From Mangifera indica (taxonomy: Eukaryota; Streptophyta; Magnoliopsida; Sapindales; Anacardiaceae): a DNA stretch of 64,000 nucleotides. The notes below the pieces were generated by a model. That model was not told where the DNA came from and did no database searches. It saw only the letters and a program-made list of their open reading frames with translations. The stretch is taken from the NCBI RefSeq assembly GCF_011075055.1, contig NW_025401100.1, positions 186,001-250,000 on the forward strand, written 5' to 3'. Of this stretch, positions 11,459-22,218 are shown one piece after another (within the stretch, counting starts at the first letter, position 1; each line of letters begins with the position of its first letter). The translations under genes and the position numbers were made by a program.

Positions 11459-13213
11459 GAATAACTAAGAGAATTGGGTAGCAAAGATAACAATATAAGG
11501 CAATCTCAATAGCACTCTTTATGCCAACTTCTTTTCATCATCTCTTCTTATACAATTAAGTTCCCTTTTCCCCCACATTTAAATTTCTCAAGACAACAAA
11601 TTCACCAAGCAACAAATTTTTGTTTAAATGCCTTGCTTATTTTCATGGTTGGGTGAGGATTTTTACTTGAAGGCTTGGGTTTGTAATATGGTTTTAGCAC
11701 AAAGAATCAAGGGTTTTGTAAGGCTCAAGGGGCTAACTAAGGAAATTAAAATAGGTTGACTTTTTAAGCTAAAGGGTTCGAACAAGAATGCCTTTATCAT
11801 TTTCATGCATGCATATTTCAATGTGGTCTCAAAACGGTTCAAAGCAAGTTCTAGAGATATATTCACATGGAAGAATATCACTCATCAAAGAAAATATAGA
11901 TTGATATGAATGTTTCAATCTTTTTTGGCTCAAAACTCACGAGTTAAATAAATTCACCTCAACTTCAAACAAACTCGAGCACTCAATTATCAAAATTTGT
12001 TTAAATGCATACCCCTAATTAATCTAACAAATCAGTGCACAATGCTCTCCTATTGAATCGGCTAAATTCCAAGGCATGCATACAAACTAATTCATTCAAA
12101 GTGAGATTAATGGACTGTTTAGCTGACTAAAAAAAAAAAAATAGGGAAGGATACACTATTTGCCACAAAAATCAAACTTTATCCAGCAAGGAGCAACAAC
12201 ATAGACGAAACAAAGCAGAAAATTTAGGCATAATAGAATAAGCATAACACAAAGAAGACAGAAAAAAAAAACTGACAGAGAAACAAAACAAAATAAAAGC
12301 AGAACAAAGAAGAATAGAGCAGAGAAGAATAGAATAAGTAAGTAAAACAGAGCAGGAAAAAAAATAAAATAAAACTGAAGGACAGAATAGTACACAACAG
12401 AAAAATAAACAGCAGAAAATTAAAACACAAATAAACTCTCTCCCACACTTAAACCATACATTGTCCTCAATGTTTAAACAAAACAAAATATAATGAGAAC
12501 TGAAATTTAAAAGAAAAGGGAAAGAAGACTTCTCTGGATTTGGGGAAAAGGAACAGTAGTTCGAATTTTTAGAGAGTTGCAATTGATAGAAGATTCTTCA
12601 GATTTTGATAACAGCTCTGGTGTAGGAGGCCTCCGATGAGTGGGTTTTTTTGCTGCTCTTTGATGTAGTGAATGGGTTCTGACCATGGTGTTGCAGAATG
12701 GAGGAAAGGGGCTGCTAGGTTTTTATTTTAGGTGGAGAGAAATTTTGAGGTATGGGTTTGGCGAATATGGTCTCTGGAAGCAAATAACCCAGCCTTATAA
12801 TCACACTAAATCATATAGCCCCCTTGAATTTAAGAAAATAGCAAAGCAGAAGTTGGACTTTTGACAGAAGCACAGGACCTAGTTCTAAAACACCAAAATG
12901 CCGATTTCTCTCCCATGAACATTCACAGACAGCTCACTGGAACCTGGCAAGAGGAAGAAGATGATTGAACAGTAACATAAAAATAAATTAAAATAAACCT
13001 AAGCGAAAATCATAAAATAATTGCCAATTAAATATCCAAAAATCATAAAACTGAAATTTAAAACTAAAATTGGAACACATAAACCGAAATTAAAGCAAAT
13101 GCCTAGAAAATTAAAATTTAAGCATTAATTAAAATAAGATTGAAAGCTTGGGTTGCCTCCCAAGTAGCGCCTTTGTTTACAGTCATTGGCTCGACGTAAT
13201 GCCTTCATCTTAT
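10779..13213 (-). other. Non-coding 3' internal region of the Athila-like element
   Basis: The polypurine tract lies at 10779-10795. A long T/C-rich tract occupies 11330-11460 and an A/G-rich tract about 12240-12430. These give apparent open frames of low-complexity protein with no family resemblance. The region takes the place of the pol genes of autonomous relatives. Confidence 0.7.
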
Positions 13214-13838
13214 TTATCCGGGATCTTTCAGCTCCACTTCTTCGATGTTTTCAGCTGGCATTCCTTTGTAAAACAGTTTGAGTCTATGGCCATTAACTTG
13301 AAATACTTTTGATGTCGCTACGCTTTGAATCTCTAGCTTTTTCAGAATTTGCACCAGTTTCTCTTCTTGCTGCTCATTTAACTTGTTGGAAATGATCACT
13401 GGTAAGATTTTCCCATCTCCTAGGTACACATATTTAAGGTGATTTGGAAGAGATTTCAGCTCCAGCTCTAGTACCTGCAAAATAGAAGGCAACGATTTTT
13501 CATTAGGCACTGGCAGCTCAATATAAAATAAATTACCTGTATTTTTCAGCTCTCTGAGCTCATTCATCTCTGTCCCTGCATTCTGCACATCTGAAATTAA
13601 TTTAAATTCATCTCTTTCTTTCAATATATTTTTATGGTTAGCCACCTTTAACTTATCATCACCATCAAGTATATCCTGCGCTAGAGAATCAATTAAATCA
13701 ACTGAATACACAGGAAAATCCACATCAGAATATTTCATAGCATCATAAATATTAAATTGGATAGCTTCACCATCAAACTCCATGGTCAATGTGCCTTTGT
13801 GAACATCAATTTTCGTTTTAGCTGTTTTCAGAAAAGGG
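13214..13838 (-). pseudogene. Athila-type pol N-terminal remnant
   Basis: Continues the gag-protease frame after a 1-base frameshift in the run of four A (13832-13835, + strand). Read in the shifted frame it joins the protease end to the KTAKTKIDVHKGTLTMEFDGE stretch typical of Athila-group polyproteins. It runs to TAA at 13214 and stops before any reverse transcriptase motif. Confidence 0.7.
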
Positions 13839-15905
13839 TCTTCCTAGCAAAATAGGTGCAGATTGGTCATTATTTTCCATGTCAAGAACATAAAAATCAG
13901 CTGGAAAAATTAATTTATCATTAACCTGAACAAGAACATCTTCCATTAACCCCTTGGGATATAAATTTGATTTATCAGCCAACTGAATAACTGTGCCAGT
14001 TTTTTCTAAAGGTCCAAGATTAAGAGCAGAATAAATGGAATATGACATTACATTAATAGATGCTCCTAAATCTAACATGGCTTTTTCAATTTTTGTTCCT
14101 CCTATGGTGCAAGGGATGCAAAACATACCTGGATCTTTGCATTTTTCAGGAAGATTTTTGCGAATTATGGCTGAAACATTTTCTCCTACCTTGATTTTTT
14201 CATACCTTTTGAGTTTTTGCTTTTTTTTCAATGTACACAGCTCTTTCAAAAATTTAGCATATCGAGGCACTTGTTTTATTGCATCAAACAGTGGAATATT
14301 GACTTCACACTCTCGAAAGGTCTCATATAAATCCGCATTGCTTTCGCATTTCAGTTTTAAAGCTTCAGGAAAAGGAGGAACAGGTTTGTATTTGCTGAAA
14401 GGAGGATATTTACCTGTCACTACCTTTTCGGAAAAATTATTTTCTGCTGCCAATTTTTCTCTGTTTTCTGTTGGCTGTGTTGGTGCAAGTTGTGCTTTAA
14501 TTGGCATCTCCAACTCCTTTCCACTCCTAAACATTATGGCACTAACATTCTCCTTTGGGTTCATCACAGTTTGTGACGGCAGTTTGCTTGAATTTTGTGC
14601 TTCCAGCCTATTGATTGCAGTAGCCATCTGGCTCATTTGATTTTCCAGATTTTGAATGTTGGTTTTGGTTTCCTGCTGAAATTTCATAGTGTTAGTAGCC
14701 AAACTTTTAACAATATCTTCAAGAGATGTACCTGAATTAGAATTTTGAGTTGGTTGCTGTTGTCTAGGAATATAATGCTGTTGGTATGGCTGAAAATTAT
14801 TTGAAGGCTGATCCACATGTGCATTCCCATAACGAAAATTAGGATGATCTCTCCAACCTGAATTGTAAGTATTCGAATAGGGATTATAATTATGATTTCG
14901 CTGCTGCTGTCCTAAAAATCTGCCCACTGCATTAGCATGTTCAGAGCAGTCCTCCTGAAGTGTTGGGCACATATCAGTTGGATGTCCTCCTATCGAACAG
15001 ATTCCGCAAACTTTCGTTGTCTCTGTTTTTCCTACAGCCATTTGACGTACAAGAGTAGTTAGATCATCAAGTCGTCTTTCAAGAGAAGATACATTTACCT
15101 CATTGAAGCGCCGAGACGAATGGTCTAATCTATTTCCAAATTGTTGTGAATTTGATGCCATATTTGCAATTAAATTCCGGGCTGCTTCAGGTGTTTTGTC
15201 AGCCAATGCTCCACCACTTGCCGCATCAATCATATTTCTCTCATTCGATAGAAGTCCTTCATAGAAATATTGAATAAGCAGCTGGTCACTAATTTGGTGA
15301 TGTGGACAGCTCGCACAGAGTTTTTTAAAGCGCTCCCAATATTCGTATAAAGACTCTCCACTTTGCTGCCTAATGCCACAAATTTCTTTCCTTATGCTGG
15401 CTGCTCTTGATGCTGGAAAAAATTTCTGCAAAAACAATCTTTTCATCTCATGCCAAGTAGTGATACTTCCAGCGGGTAGATAATATAACCAATCTTGCAC
15501 ATCATCTTTCAAAGAAAACGGAAAAGCCCTCATCTTGATTTGTTCTTCGGTTACTCCATTCGGTTTCATTCCGGTGCACACCACATGAAATTCTTTTAAA
15601 TGTTTATGAGGATCTTCACCTGCAGAGCCACGAAAAATAGGTAAAAAATGAATTAGTCCAGATTTTAATTCGAAGGTAGTATTAACATCTAAATTCGGAA
15701 AAGTAATGCAGTGTGGTTGTTGATTTAAATTTGGAGCAGCAAGCTCTCTTAAAGTCTGATTTTCAGCCATATTTTCCTCTGTTTCGCAAGCAGATCTGTG
15801 TGCTTGCAGTCTCCTTTTCGCTTCTTTTCTCAGCCCTTTTGCAGTCTTTTCAATTTCTGGATCAAACTGTAAACTAGCTTGTTTCAAAGATCGCGTAACG
15901 AACAT
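13818..15905 (-). CDS. gag: Gag-protease polyprotein of the Athila-like element (695 aa)
   Basis: A long intact frame from ATG at 15905. Residues about 60-260 form a retrotransposon gag domain (FRGSAGEDPHKHLKEF and W-rich capsid motifs). A CCHC zinc knuckle C-x2-C-x4-H-x4-C lies at about 300-313, followed by a Q/N-rich linker. An aspartic protease with active-site DLGAS lies at about 612-616 and the LLGRPF strand near 686-691. Gag forms the virus-like particle that packages element RNA, and the protease matures it. The frame ends early through a 1-base frameshift at 13832-13835. Because gag is intact, the element might move using enzymes of a related autonomous element; this is inferred from TR-GAG elements in other plants. 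Confidence 0.85.
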   Translation of the reverse strand: MFVTRSLKQASLQFDPEIEKTAKGLRKEAKRRLQAHRSACETEENMAENQTLRELAAPNLNQQPHCITFPNLDVNTTFELKSGLIHFLPIFRGSAGEDPHKHLKEFHVVCTGMKPNGVTEEQIKMRAFPFSLKDDVQDWLYYLPAGSITTWHEMKRLFLQKFFPASRAASIRKEICGIRQQSGESLYEYWERFKKLCASCPHHQISDQLLIQYFYEGLLSNERNMIDAASGGALADKTPEAARNLIANMASNSQQFGNRLDHSSRRFNEVNVSSLERRLDDLTTLVRQMAVGKTETTKVCGICSIGGHPTDMCPTLQEDCSEHANAVGRFLGQQQRNHNYNPYSNTYNSGWRDHPNFRYGNAHVDQPSNNFQPYQQHYIPRQQQPTQNSNSGTSLEDIVKSLATNTMKFQQETKTNIQNLENQMSQMATAINRLEAQNSSKLPSQTVMNPKENVSAIMFRSGKELEMPIKAQLAPTQPTENREKLAAENNFSEKVVTGKYPPFSKYKPVPPFPEALKLKCESNADLYETFRECEVNIPLFDAIKQVPRYAKFLKELCTLKKKQKLKRYEKIKVGENVSAIIRKNLPEKCKDPGMFCIPCTIGGTKIEKAMLDLGASINVMSYSIYSALNLGPLEKTGTVIQLADKSNLYPKGLMEDVLVQVNDKLIFPADFYVLDMENNDQSAPILLGRPFSENS

Positions 15906-15924
15906 ACAAATTAAAAACTCCCCG

Positions 15925-15941
15925 GCAACGGCGCCAAAATT
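15925..15941 (-). other. Primer-binding site (tRNA-Asp type)
   Basis: On the - strand TGGCGCCGTTGCCGGGG begins a few bases inside the right LTR. It is complementary to the tRNA-Asp 3' end and is characteristic of Athila-group elements. Confidence 0.8.
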
Positions 15942-17277
15942 TGGTACGTGCTGTCGTTGACACCCAAATTAAATCCTAAATTCCTGTAACAAAAATGTAG
16001 TAAAGGAAAGTAGGGATCGATCCCTCGAAGAGCCTTGATTAGTACGTCGTTACAAATAATCGAAACAAAGAAATAAAAAGGGGGGTTTTGAACTGAATGC
16101 AAATTATAATGGAAAACAATAAATAAAAATTCAAAAAAAGTAATCTAAAAGGAATAAATTGATTTAACAAACCTTAGTCTTCGGTCACATCCACCATTGG
16201 AACTACGATCGATCATCGAAACAAAATATCAAATTAATTAATTGAATATTCGTTGTGGTATTAAATTTACCTGTCATTCCTTACGATTAGTTAACCAAAA
16301 ACATGTATTCTAATTAACCCTTATTGATTAATAATTCGAATACGATCTCGAATTTAATTAAACAATAGCATTACGAATTAGAAAGACCAACGAAGCAAGA
16401 CAACACAAACGTACGACGTTGCATTTAATCCAGTTGATTATTTTCCTAGGATTTAAAGTTTCTAACGCAGCAAACGATAAACCTAGTTGCCACTTCGATT
16501 AGGTGGATTGAACAATTACGGATTCAGCACCTAAACTAGCAATAGATTATATTAATTGATAAACTAATTGCGCATCTTAGAAATCAACCAACACAATCAT
16601 GAAAAATAATTCAGAAAGATAACCAATACTCAAATAATTAAAAGATGCATTAAAGAACAAAAATAAATCTCACAATCATTGTAGTTCCATGGTTTCAGAT
16701 CCCTTCAACCAAGATAAATTACTCAGCCACTGTAGAACATGTTTTGCTCTCTAATTCTCTAAGTACAATGGTTGATAATTCTCAAATAAAAAAATAAGAA
16801 TATATATATATATTATCTTCCGACTAAAAATCTGGAAATTGAATCCTAATCCAATCAAGCAAAGTTATACATATCTTCCCAAAAAGAAAGGAAAAGATAT
16901 GTATCTTTAATATATATCCTTCTTCCTAAAATCTCCTTCCTTATCTAGCTCAATTAATCCTCTTTTCTAGCTGGTGATTATCCCTTTCCTTGGAAGCAAA
17001 TCTTAATTTTTTATGGACTCTTGTAACAGATCTGGACGTTCAGATCTGCTTTCTGGATTCTGCTCTCATCTTTCACGTGCCCACGCCTAGTCTGCATTAC
17101 GAAATTTCCAGTTTAATATATCTGTTGCAGTTTTTCCTCTTTTTGGCCCTATTTAGTCCAAAATTGCTCAAAGCTTCCTAAAAGCAAAAAGATAAGTAAT
17201 TCTATTAGAATGAATCAAATTTCCACACAACACAAGGGAATTATAAATCAAAATAGTAACAATTAATGACCTTATCA
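15942..17277 (-). repeat. LTR of Athila-like element (right copy)
   Basis: Partner of 9440-10778, with the same TG...CA ends. It is followed by the second ATGCT target duplicate. Confidence 0.9.
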
Positions 17278-18103
17278 ATGCTTCAGTGCAAGCAACAAGA
17301 ATCTCACAGGTAACATCCCCAAAAGCTTAAAAAACTGCACAGGCTTGGTAAGACTCCGTTTTAAAGTCAACCAACTCACTGGAGGTTTAGTGGCAGAGTT
17401 TGGCATTTATCCAAAGCTGAGCTTCATAGACATAAGTCATAACAAATTTCATGGTGAAATATCATCTAAATGGGGAAGTTGTCCAAATTTAAGTTCCTTA
17501 CTTGTGGCAAGGAACAATATCACTGGAACTATACCACCAGAGATTGGAAATGTAACTCAGCTACAATCACTTGATCTTTCTTCCAACAATTTAGTTGAGA
17601 AGATTCCAAAGACATTGAGAAAGTTGACTACTCTTATTAAGGTCAACTTAAGTGACAATCAACTTTTCGATGTCATACCTCCAGAAATTGGGCTACTGAC
17701 TAATCTTGAGTCTTTGGACCTGTTCTCAAATAGAGTAAGACAGGCAAAACCAAAAAATCTAGGAAACTTAGTTCAACTGCACTACCTGAATTTGAGCAAC
17801 GACAAATTTAACCAAGAAATTCCAGTTCAGGTCGAGAAGTTAATTCACTTGTCTTAGTTAGATTTGAGTCATAATTCTCTCAGAGGAGAGATACCACCGC
17901 GAATGAGCCATCTAGAAAGCCTAGAACGACTAAATCTCTCCTACAATTCTCCAAATAGTTTTGAGGAAATGAGGGGTCTATTGTATGTTGACATATCCGA
18001 CAATCAGTTGAAGGGCCTTATTCATGAGAGCAAAGCATTTCAAGATGTTGCTATGTTACAAGGGAACAACGGATTGTGCGATAATGTTCAAGGATTCCCA
18101 CCA

Positions 18104-18108
18104 AGGGA
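18104..18108. other. Tail-to-tail breakpoint between two receptor-kinase fragments
   Basis: To the left the + strand reads the LRR C-cap (GFPP). To the right the sequence is the reverse complement of LRR 18/19 of the same gene family (compare 45121-45200). A few bases (AAGGGAC) cannot be assigned to either side. Confidence 0.8.
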
Positions 18109-19749
18109 CTTGTTTGAGGACAGGTCCAAAGACTCAAGATTAGTCAGTAGGCCAATTTCTGGAGGTATGACATTGAAAAATTGATTGTCATTGAAGTTGA
18201 CCTTAATAAGAGTAGTCAACTTTCCCAATGTCTTTGAAATCTTCCCAACTAAATTGTTGGAAGAAAGATCAAGTGAATGTAGTTGAGCTACAATTCCAAT
18301 CTCTGGTGTATGCTTCCAATGATATTGTTTCGTGCCCCACGAGTAAGAAACTTAAATTTGGACAACTTCCCCATTTAGATGATATTTAACCATGGAATTT
18401 GTTATGGCTTATGTCTATGAAACTTAGCTTTGGATAGATATCGAACTTTGTCGCTAAATCTCCAATGAGTTGGTTAACTTCAAGATGGACTCTTACCAAG
18501 CTTGTGCAGTTTTAAGCCTTTGGGGATGTTACCTGTGAGATTATTGTTGCTTGCAGTGAAGTATACAAGTGAACCACCTTGACAAATGTTGGGTAGAGGA
18601 CCAGTAAACTGGTTTGTGTCTAGTTGCAGTATTGACAATTTCATGAGATTTGTCATTTCTTGAGGAATGGATCTAGAAAGTTGGTTTTGGTGAAGATATA
18701 ATATTTCTAAATTAATCAAATTGCCAAATGAAGGGGGAGGCGAACCATTTAATTGGTTTACACTCAACTTTAGATCTGTCAGAGATTTCAAGTTTCCAAG
18801 CTCTTTAGGAATGAGACTAGAAAGCTGATTTCCATAGAGATGAAAGTAGGTAAGGTTCGTGAGACCACCCAATGATACTAGAATAGAACCAGAAAGATTG
18901 TTTGAATAAAGGCTTAGATGTTCAAGACACTTTAAATTTCCTAATTCTTCAAGAATGGGACCAGAAAGTTGATTGTCAAGGGCGTGCAACATAGTAAGCT
19001 TTGTAAAATTTCCAAAACTGGAAGGAATGAGGCCTGTAAGATGGTTGGTATTCAAGTAAAGTTCGATTAAATTGGTTAGACTTCCCATTTCTATAGGAAT
19101 AGAACTTGAAAGCAAATTATTGTGGAGATATAACTTAACCAGGTTGCTCAGATTACCAAGAGAAGTAGAAATTTGACCATCTAGATTGTTGCCATACAAG
19201 GCAAGCTCATTAAGAGATGGGCATTGACCAATTTCAGATGGAATTGTGCCATTCAATTGGTTTTCGTCAAGGTGTAGGTTCTGAAGATTTGTTAGGAGAC
19301 TAATCTCAGGTGGGATTTTTCCAGAGAAATGATTAAAGGATAGATCAAGATAAATGAGCTTTGACAAGTTATCAATCTGAGCTGGAATAACACCAGAGAG
19401 TGAATTTACTGCAAGATCAACATATTTAAGACAAGGGAAAGAGAAGACTGAAAACTCATACAATGTACCATTTAAAACCGAAACTGGTAAGGTTTATTTT
19501 GGTGACACTTCCAGCTAAATTGCATGAAATTCCAGGCCAAGAACATGGGGTTGTGAGTGGCGTAGAGCTGGTGGCATTAGGAGAAACCAGAGTCCACGAA
19601 GTTAACTGAGATTTTGTTTGATTTTAAAAGCTAGGTTTCCATTTTAGGAGAGCATTTCCCTCTTCAGTAGAAGAGGCAGAAGCAACAACACCCACGAACC
19701 GGACAAGGAGGAGAAGGGTAAGTAGTTTTTTAAAGCTTAATTTTCCCAT
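18108..19749 (-). pseudogene. MIK2-like LRR receptor kinase copy 2, 5' half only
   Basis: Starts at ATG 19749 with the signal peptide (KLLTLLLLVRFVGVVAS) and LRR N-cap. A GAA-to-TAA nonsense change at 19626-19624 stops it after about 41 residues. An extra A near 19470 shifts the frame, and an open stretch from 19463 to 18480 then encodes LRRs 1-13. A second frameshift lies near 18515-18530, with several stops beyond. Homology ends at 18108, so the last LRRs, membrane span and kinase are missing. It faces copy 1 tail-to-tail and its promoter TATA box is still recognisable. Confidence 0.88.
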
Positions 19750-19796
19750 GTCTGTTTCTTTGTTGATATTGTGCTGATAATATACAAATTCCCTCT

Positions 19797-19805
19797 TATT
19801 TATAG
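19797..19805 (-). promoter_or_regulatory. TATA box of receptor-kinase copy 2
   Basis: CTATAAATA on the - strand, about 48 bp before the ATG at 19749, as in copies 1 and 3. The upstream W-box region is missing because homology breaks at about 19830 and the Pumilio segment follows. Confidence 0.5.
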
Positions 19806-19829
19806 CCAGCAAGCTAGTAGAGTCAGGCT

Positions 19830-19895
19830 AATTTGCCCATGTCTGTTTCTATCTTTCCTGAAGATAGGAAATTATACAGATATAATTCCTATTGC
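19830..19895. other. Breakpoint with a duplicated start-codon region
   Basis: TTTGCCCATGTCTGTTTCT at about 19830-19849 repeats the receptor-kinase start region at 19741-19760. It is followed by about 40 bp of unassigned sequence and then by the Pumilio-upstream segment matching 41560 onward. Confidence 0.5.
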
Positions 19896-20096
19896 TATTT
19901 TATTCCTATTTCAAAATAAATGTTTACCCTTTTGCATCATAGGCCAATTTTATTGCTTCATGGTATTTTTTTTAATCATTCTTAACCTTGGACAGTAATT
20001 TAATCCAAGAAGTGGTTGCTTTTAAAGTTATTTTGGTCTCTGCACCATGGCTTTATCTGATTCTATGACTCAGAAACTCTTATCATTCTGTAGCAG

Positions 20097-20531
20097 AAAT
20101 TATGTTGTTCAATATATTATAAAGCTGAAGATCCCTTCTGTCACTGCCAACTTACTTGCTTAGTTTAAAGGCCGCTATGTTCACCTATCAAAGCAAAAAT
20201 TTAGCAGTCATGTTGTGGAAAAATGCCTCAAGCATTTTGGAGAGAGTCGATCACAAATTGTCCATGAATTGCTGTTTGTGCCTCATTTTGAACAGTTGCT
20301 GCAAGATCCATTTGCCAATTATGTCATTCTGACAGTTACCAAGGTTTGGAGCACAACATCCTTTTAGCAACTTCTCTGATGTCTTCTAAACTTTTGATAG
20401 AACCTTACTCCTTAATTTCTATCTTCAGGGTCCCCTTCATGCTGCACTGCTTGAAGCTGCTCCACCCCACTCTTTCTTACAAACTAGTCCATATTTTTAG
20501 CGGATTCTCTGGAAATCTGTCAAAGAAGTGA
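20097..20531 (+). pseudogene. Pumilio (APUM-like) C-terminal gene fragment, copy 2
   Basis: Exon 20097-20343 encodes the penultimate part of a Pumilio RNA-binding domain (NYVVQYIIKLKIPSVTANLLA, then KFSSHVVEKCLKHFGESRSQ and FEQLLQDPFANYVI). After an 85-bp intron, exon 20429-20531 encodes the C-terminal GPLHAALLEAA segment. Acceptors GCAG and TTCAG and the donor GTTTGG are present. A CAG-to-TAG change interrupts LLAQFKG near 20162, a second stop lies near TSPYF, and a 2-base loss follows. Pumilio proteins bind 3'UTRs to repress mRNAs. This copy keeps only the last repeats and lacks the upstream exon seen in copies 3 and 4, so it cannot act. Confidence 0.8.
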
Positions 20532-20918
20532 TGTAAATTCGGGTGTGGTGGCAAGTGTTGTTGCTCTCCCAAACTTACTAACCTGTTCACTGTTCAGAAG
20601 TTTTACTATTTCTTGCGGCACTGGATGTAGAACAGCCTTCAAAATTTGAAGTGGGTCCTCAAGAGAACCTTTGAAACTTAGTACCTACGGCTGATCTCTC
20701 CATGATTTTGAAGAACGTAAACTGGAAGTTTTTGCTGCTGGTTGTTTATTTTGCTTATGCAACTTGTATGTACTGTTCTGTTGTCTTCTGGGTGTTGTTG
20801 TTGTCCTGTTGATATGAACTGTTACTGTATAATGTTTCACCCTTTTTACGTTTTAATCTGGGTAAATGCCATGCGGTTGTTTAGTTCCTCATAAATTCTG
20901 AGATGATTTTCTTAAGGG

Positions 20919-21287
20919 ATGACAAAGGACACTTTCAAAGAATATAAAAATGATATAGAAAGATTATACTCTAACTGGGACCCATGTCCTAAAATTATGA
21001 CTGCTCTCCGCCACTTATTGCTGTTCCATTCTCATGAAGATGTTTGTTTGCTTATGGCGGAGGTATTTTTCCTGGAAAATACTCTATGCAAGTGGCCATG
21101 CTCTGCTATGACTTTTCCATACCAGTTACGGGCCCAACATGTGATTGAACATTGGAAGAATGAGGTGGAAGTTGGAACCATGCATGTCTTCCAATACAAC
21201 CAAACAGTGAATGTAATATTTTTCTTCAGTCCATCTCTCTGGTTGAATTTGATAGAGATGGATATCGATTTTGAAGATGACAAATGA
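20919..21287 (+). CDS. Unrecognised conserved ORF, copy 2 (122 aa)
   Basis: An open frame from ATG 20919 to TGA 21287. Residues 1-85 match copy 1 at 20-292. Thanks to a short extra stretch (GTMHVFQYNQ) it continues through sequence rich in Phe to a DIDFEDDK end. It is almost identical to copy 3 at 42557 (two residue changes). It lies 390 bp after the Pumilio C-terminal exon and is not part of Pumilio. No family is recognised, and it may be non-functional. Confidence 0.35.
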   Translation: MTKDTFKEYKNDIERLYSNWDPCPKIMTALRHLLLFHSHEDVCLLMAEVFFLENTLCKWPCSAMTFPYQLRAQHVIEHWKNEVEVGTMHVFQYNQTVNVIFFFSPSLWLNLIEMDIDFEDDK

Positions 21288-22218
21288 GTTTATCATTTAC
21301 TCCCGCTTCTGCGTTGACTGTCATTATCCGACGAATTTTCATGAAACAGTTTTCATTACGTTGTTTCAATTTTATTTTATTTGTTACCATTTTGATTATA
21401 AAAACTCCAACCAGCTTGTTAAATATAATTTCAAAAAAAAACTATACATAATTTTATATACAAATAACGATGTGTCATAATGCGATTAAGTGTTATTATT
21501 TTTAATTTTTAACTATCCAATCATATGGTGATACGTCGTTATTTATGTATAACGTTGTATATATAACATTATTCTTTGAAAATTCATTTTGGAGATGTGA
21601 TTGAAACTATAGTTTGTCAAATCTATTAAATATATTTTTATTTGATTTGATTCTAATCAGATTTGATTTTTTATTTAGTCTTATTTTGATATGTTATTTG
21701 TTATTATTCTATTTCATAGAATTAGAATTTTAGTTTAATTATTTATTATTTTTTTATTTTATAGAATTAAAATTTCAGTTTAGTTATTTATTTATTTTTA
21801 TTTCATAAATTTAGGATTTCATTTTAAATTACATTATAAAACTATATATTATACTATGTTTCGTAAATAATATTTATTCAGTTTCTAATTAATTCAAAAT
21901 TCTATGTAATCGTGGTTTCTACAAACTTTATGATTTGATGTTTCGTAAATAATATTAATTTAGTTTCTAATAAATTCAAAATTCTATGTAGTCGTGGTTT
22001 CTACAAACTTTATGATTTGAATTCAATGCTATAAATAAATAATATAACTCCATGTTTATTTGTAAGCATTTGTTCCTTGGGAAGAAATATATAAATACCT
22101 TATAAACTAGGCAACACTTACCGTGTGGAAGCTGTTGCTTTTGCCTAACATTTCCTCTACATGATCCTGAACTTTTACAGCACAATTTATTTGTCCGGAT
22201 TTAACACTGTAAAGGGCT
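21288..22218. repeat. AT-rich spacer with minisatellite and an 82-bp tandem duplication
   Basis: A ~60-bp motif (TTTATAGAATTA.AATTTTAGTTTA) repeats about three times at 21700-21830 and recurs in the same place at 43150-43290 and 59330-59460. An 82-bp direct duplication lies at 21857-21938 and 21939-22020 and is unique to this module. A palindromic short repeat lies at about 21430-21575. It holds the 3' flank of the receptor kinase and no gene. Confidence 0.6.

Larger units (their letters stand above)
9440..17277 (-). mobile_element. Gag-only Athila-like LTR retrotransposon (TR-GAG type)
   Basis: A complete element in - orientation with LTRs 9440-10778 and 15942-17277, TG...CA ends and a 5-bp target duplication ATGCT (9435-9439 and 17278-17282). 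The primer-binding site next to the right LTR (TGGCGCCGTTGCCGGGG on the - strand) matches the 3' end of tRNA-Asp, as in Athila elements. The polypurine tract (AGTGTGGGGGAATT, - strand) abuts the left LTR. It encodes gag-protease and the start of pol only. No reverse transcriptase, RNase H or integrase is present, so it is non-autonomous. By eye the LTRs differ at roughly ten positions plus a few length changes in A and TA runs (about 99% identity), which makes it a recent insertion. Confidence 0.9.
8251..18104 (+). pseudogene. MIK2-like LRR receptor kinase copy 1, truncated and split by a retrotransposon
   Basis: Starts at ATG 8251 (MGKLSFKK) with a hydrophobic signal peptide and the LRR N-cap seen in the intact copy at 46758. 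In-frame stops occur at 8461 (in place of a Trp codon), 8716, 9196 and 17855. A gag-only LTR element sits at 9440-17277 and duplicates ATGCT. The reading frame resumes directly after it and runs through LRRs 13-23 to the GLCxNVQGFPP cap. A few codons are missing in LRR 22. Homology ends at about 18104, before the membrane span and kinase, where it joins an inverted copy of the same gene. It cannot make a signalling receptor. A secreted LRR fragment is also excluded by the first stop at codon 71. Confidence 0.9.

Noticed and set aside
12156..12582. Phe/Leu/Cys-rich open frames resembling membrane proteins
   Set aside because: They are translations of an A/G-rich low-complexity tract in the Athila-like element.
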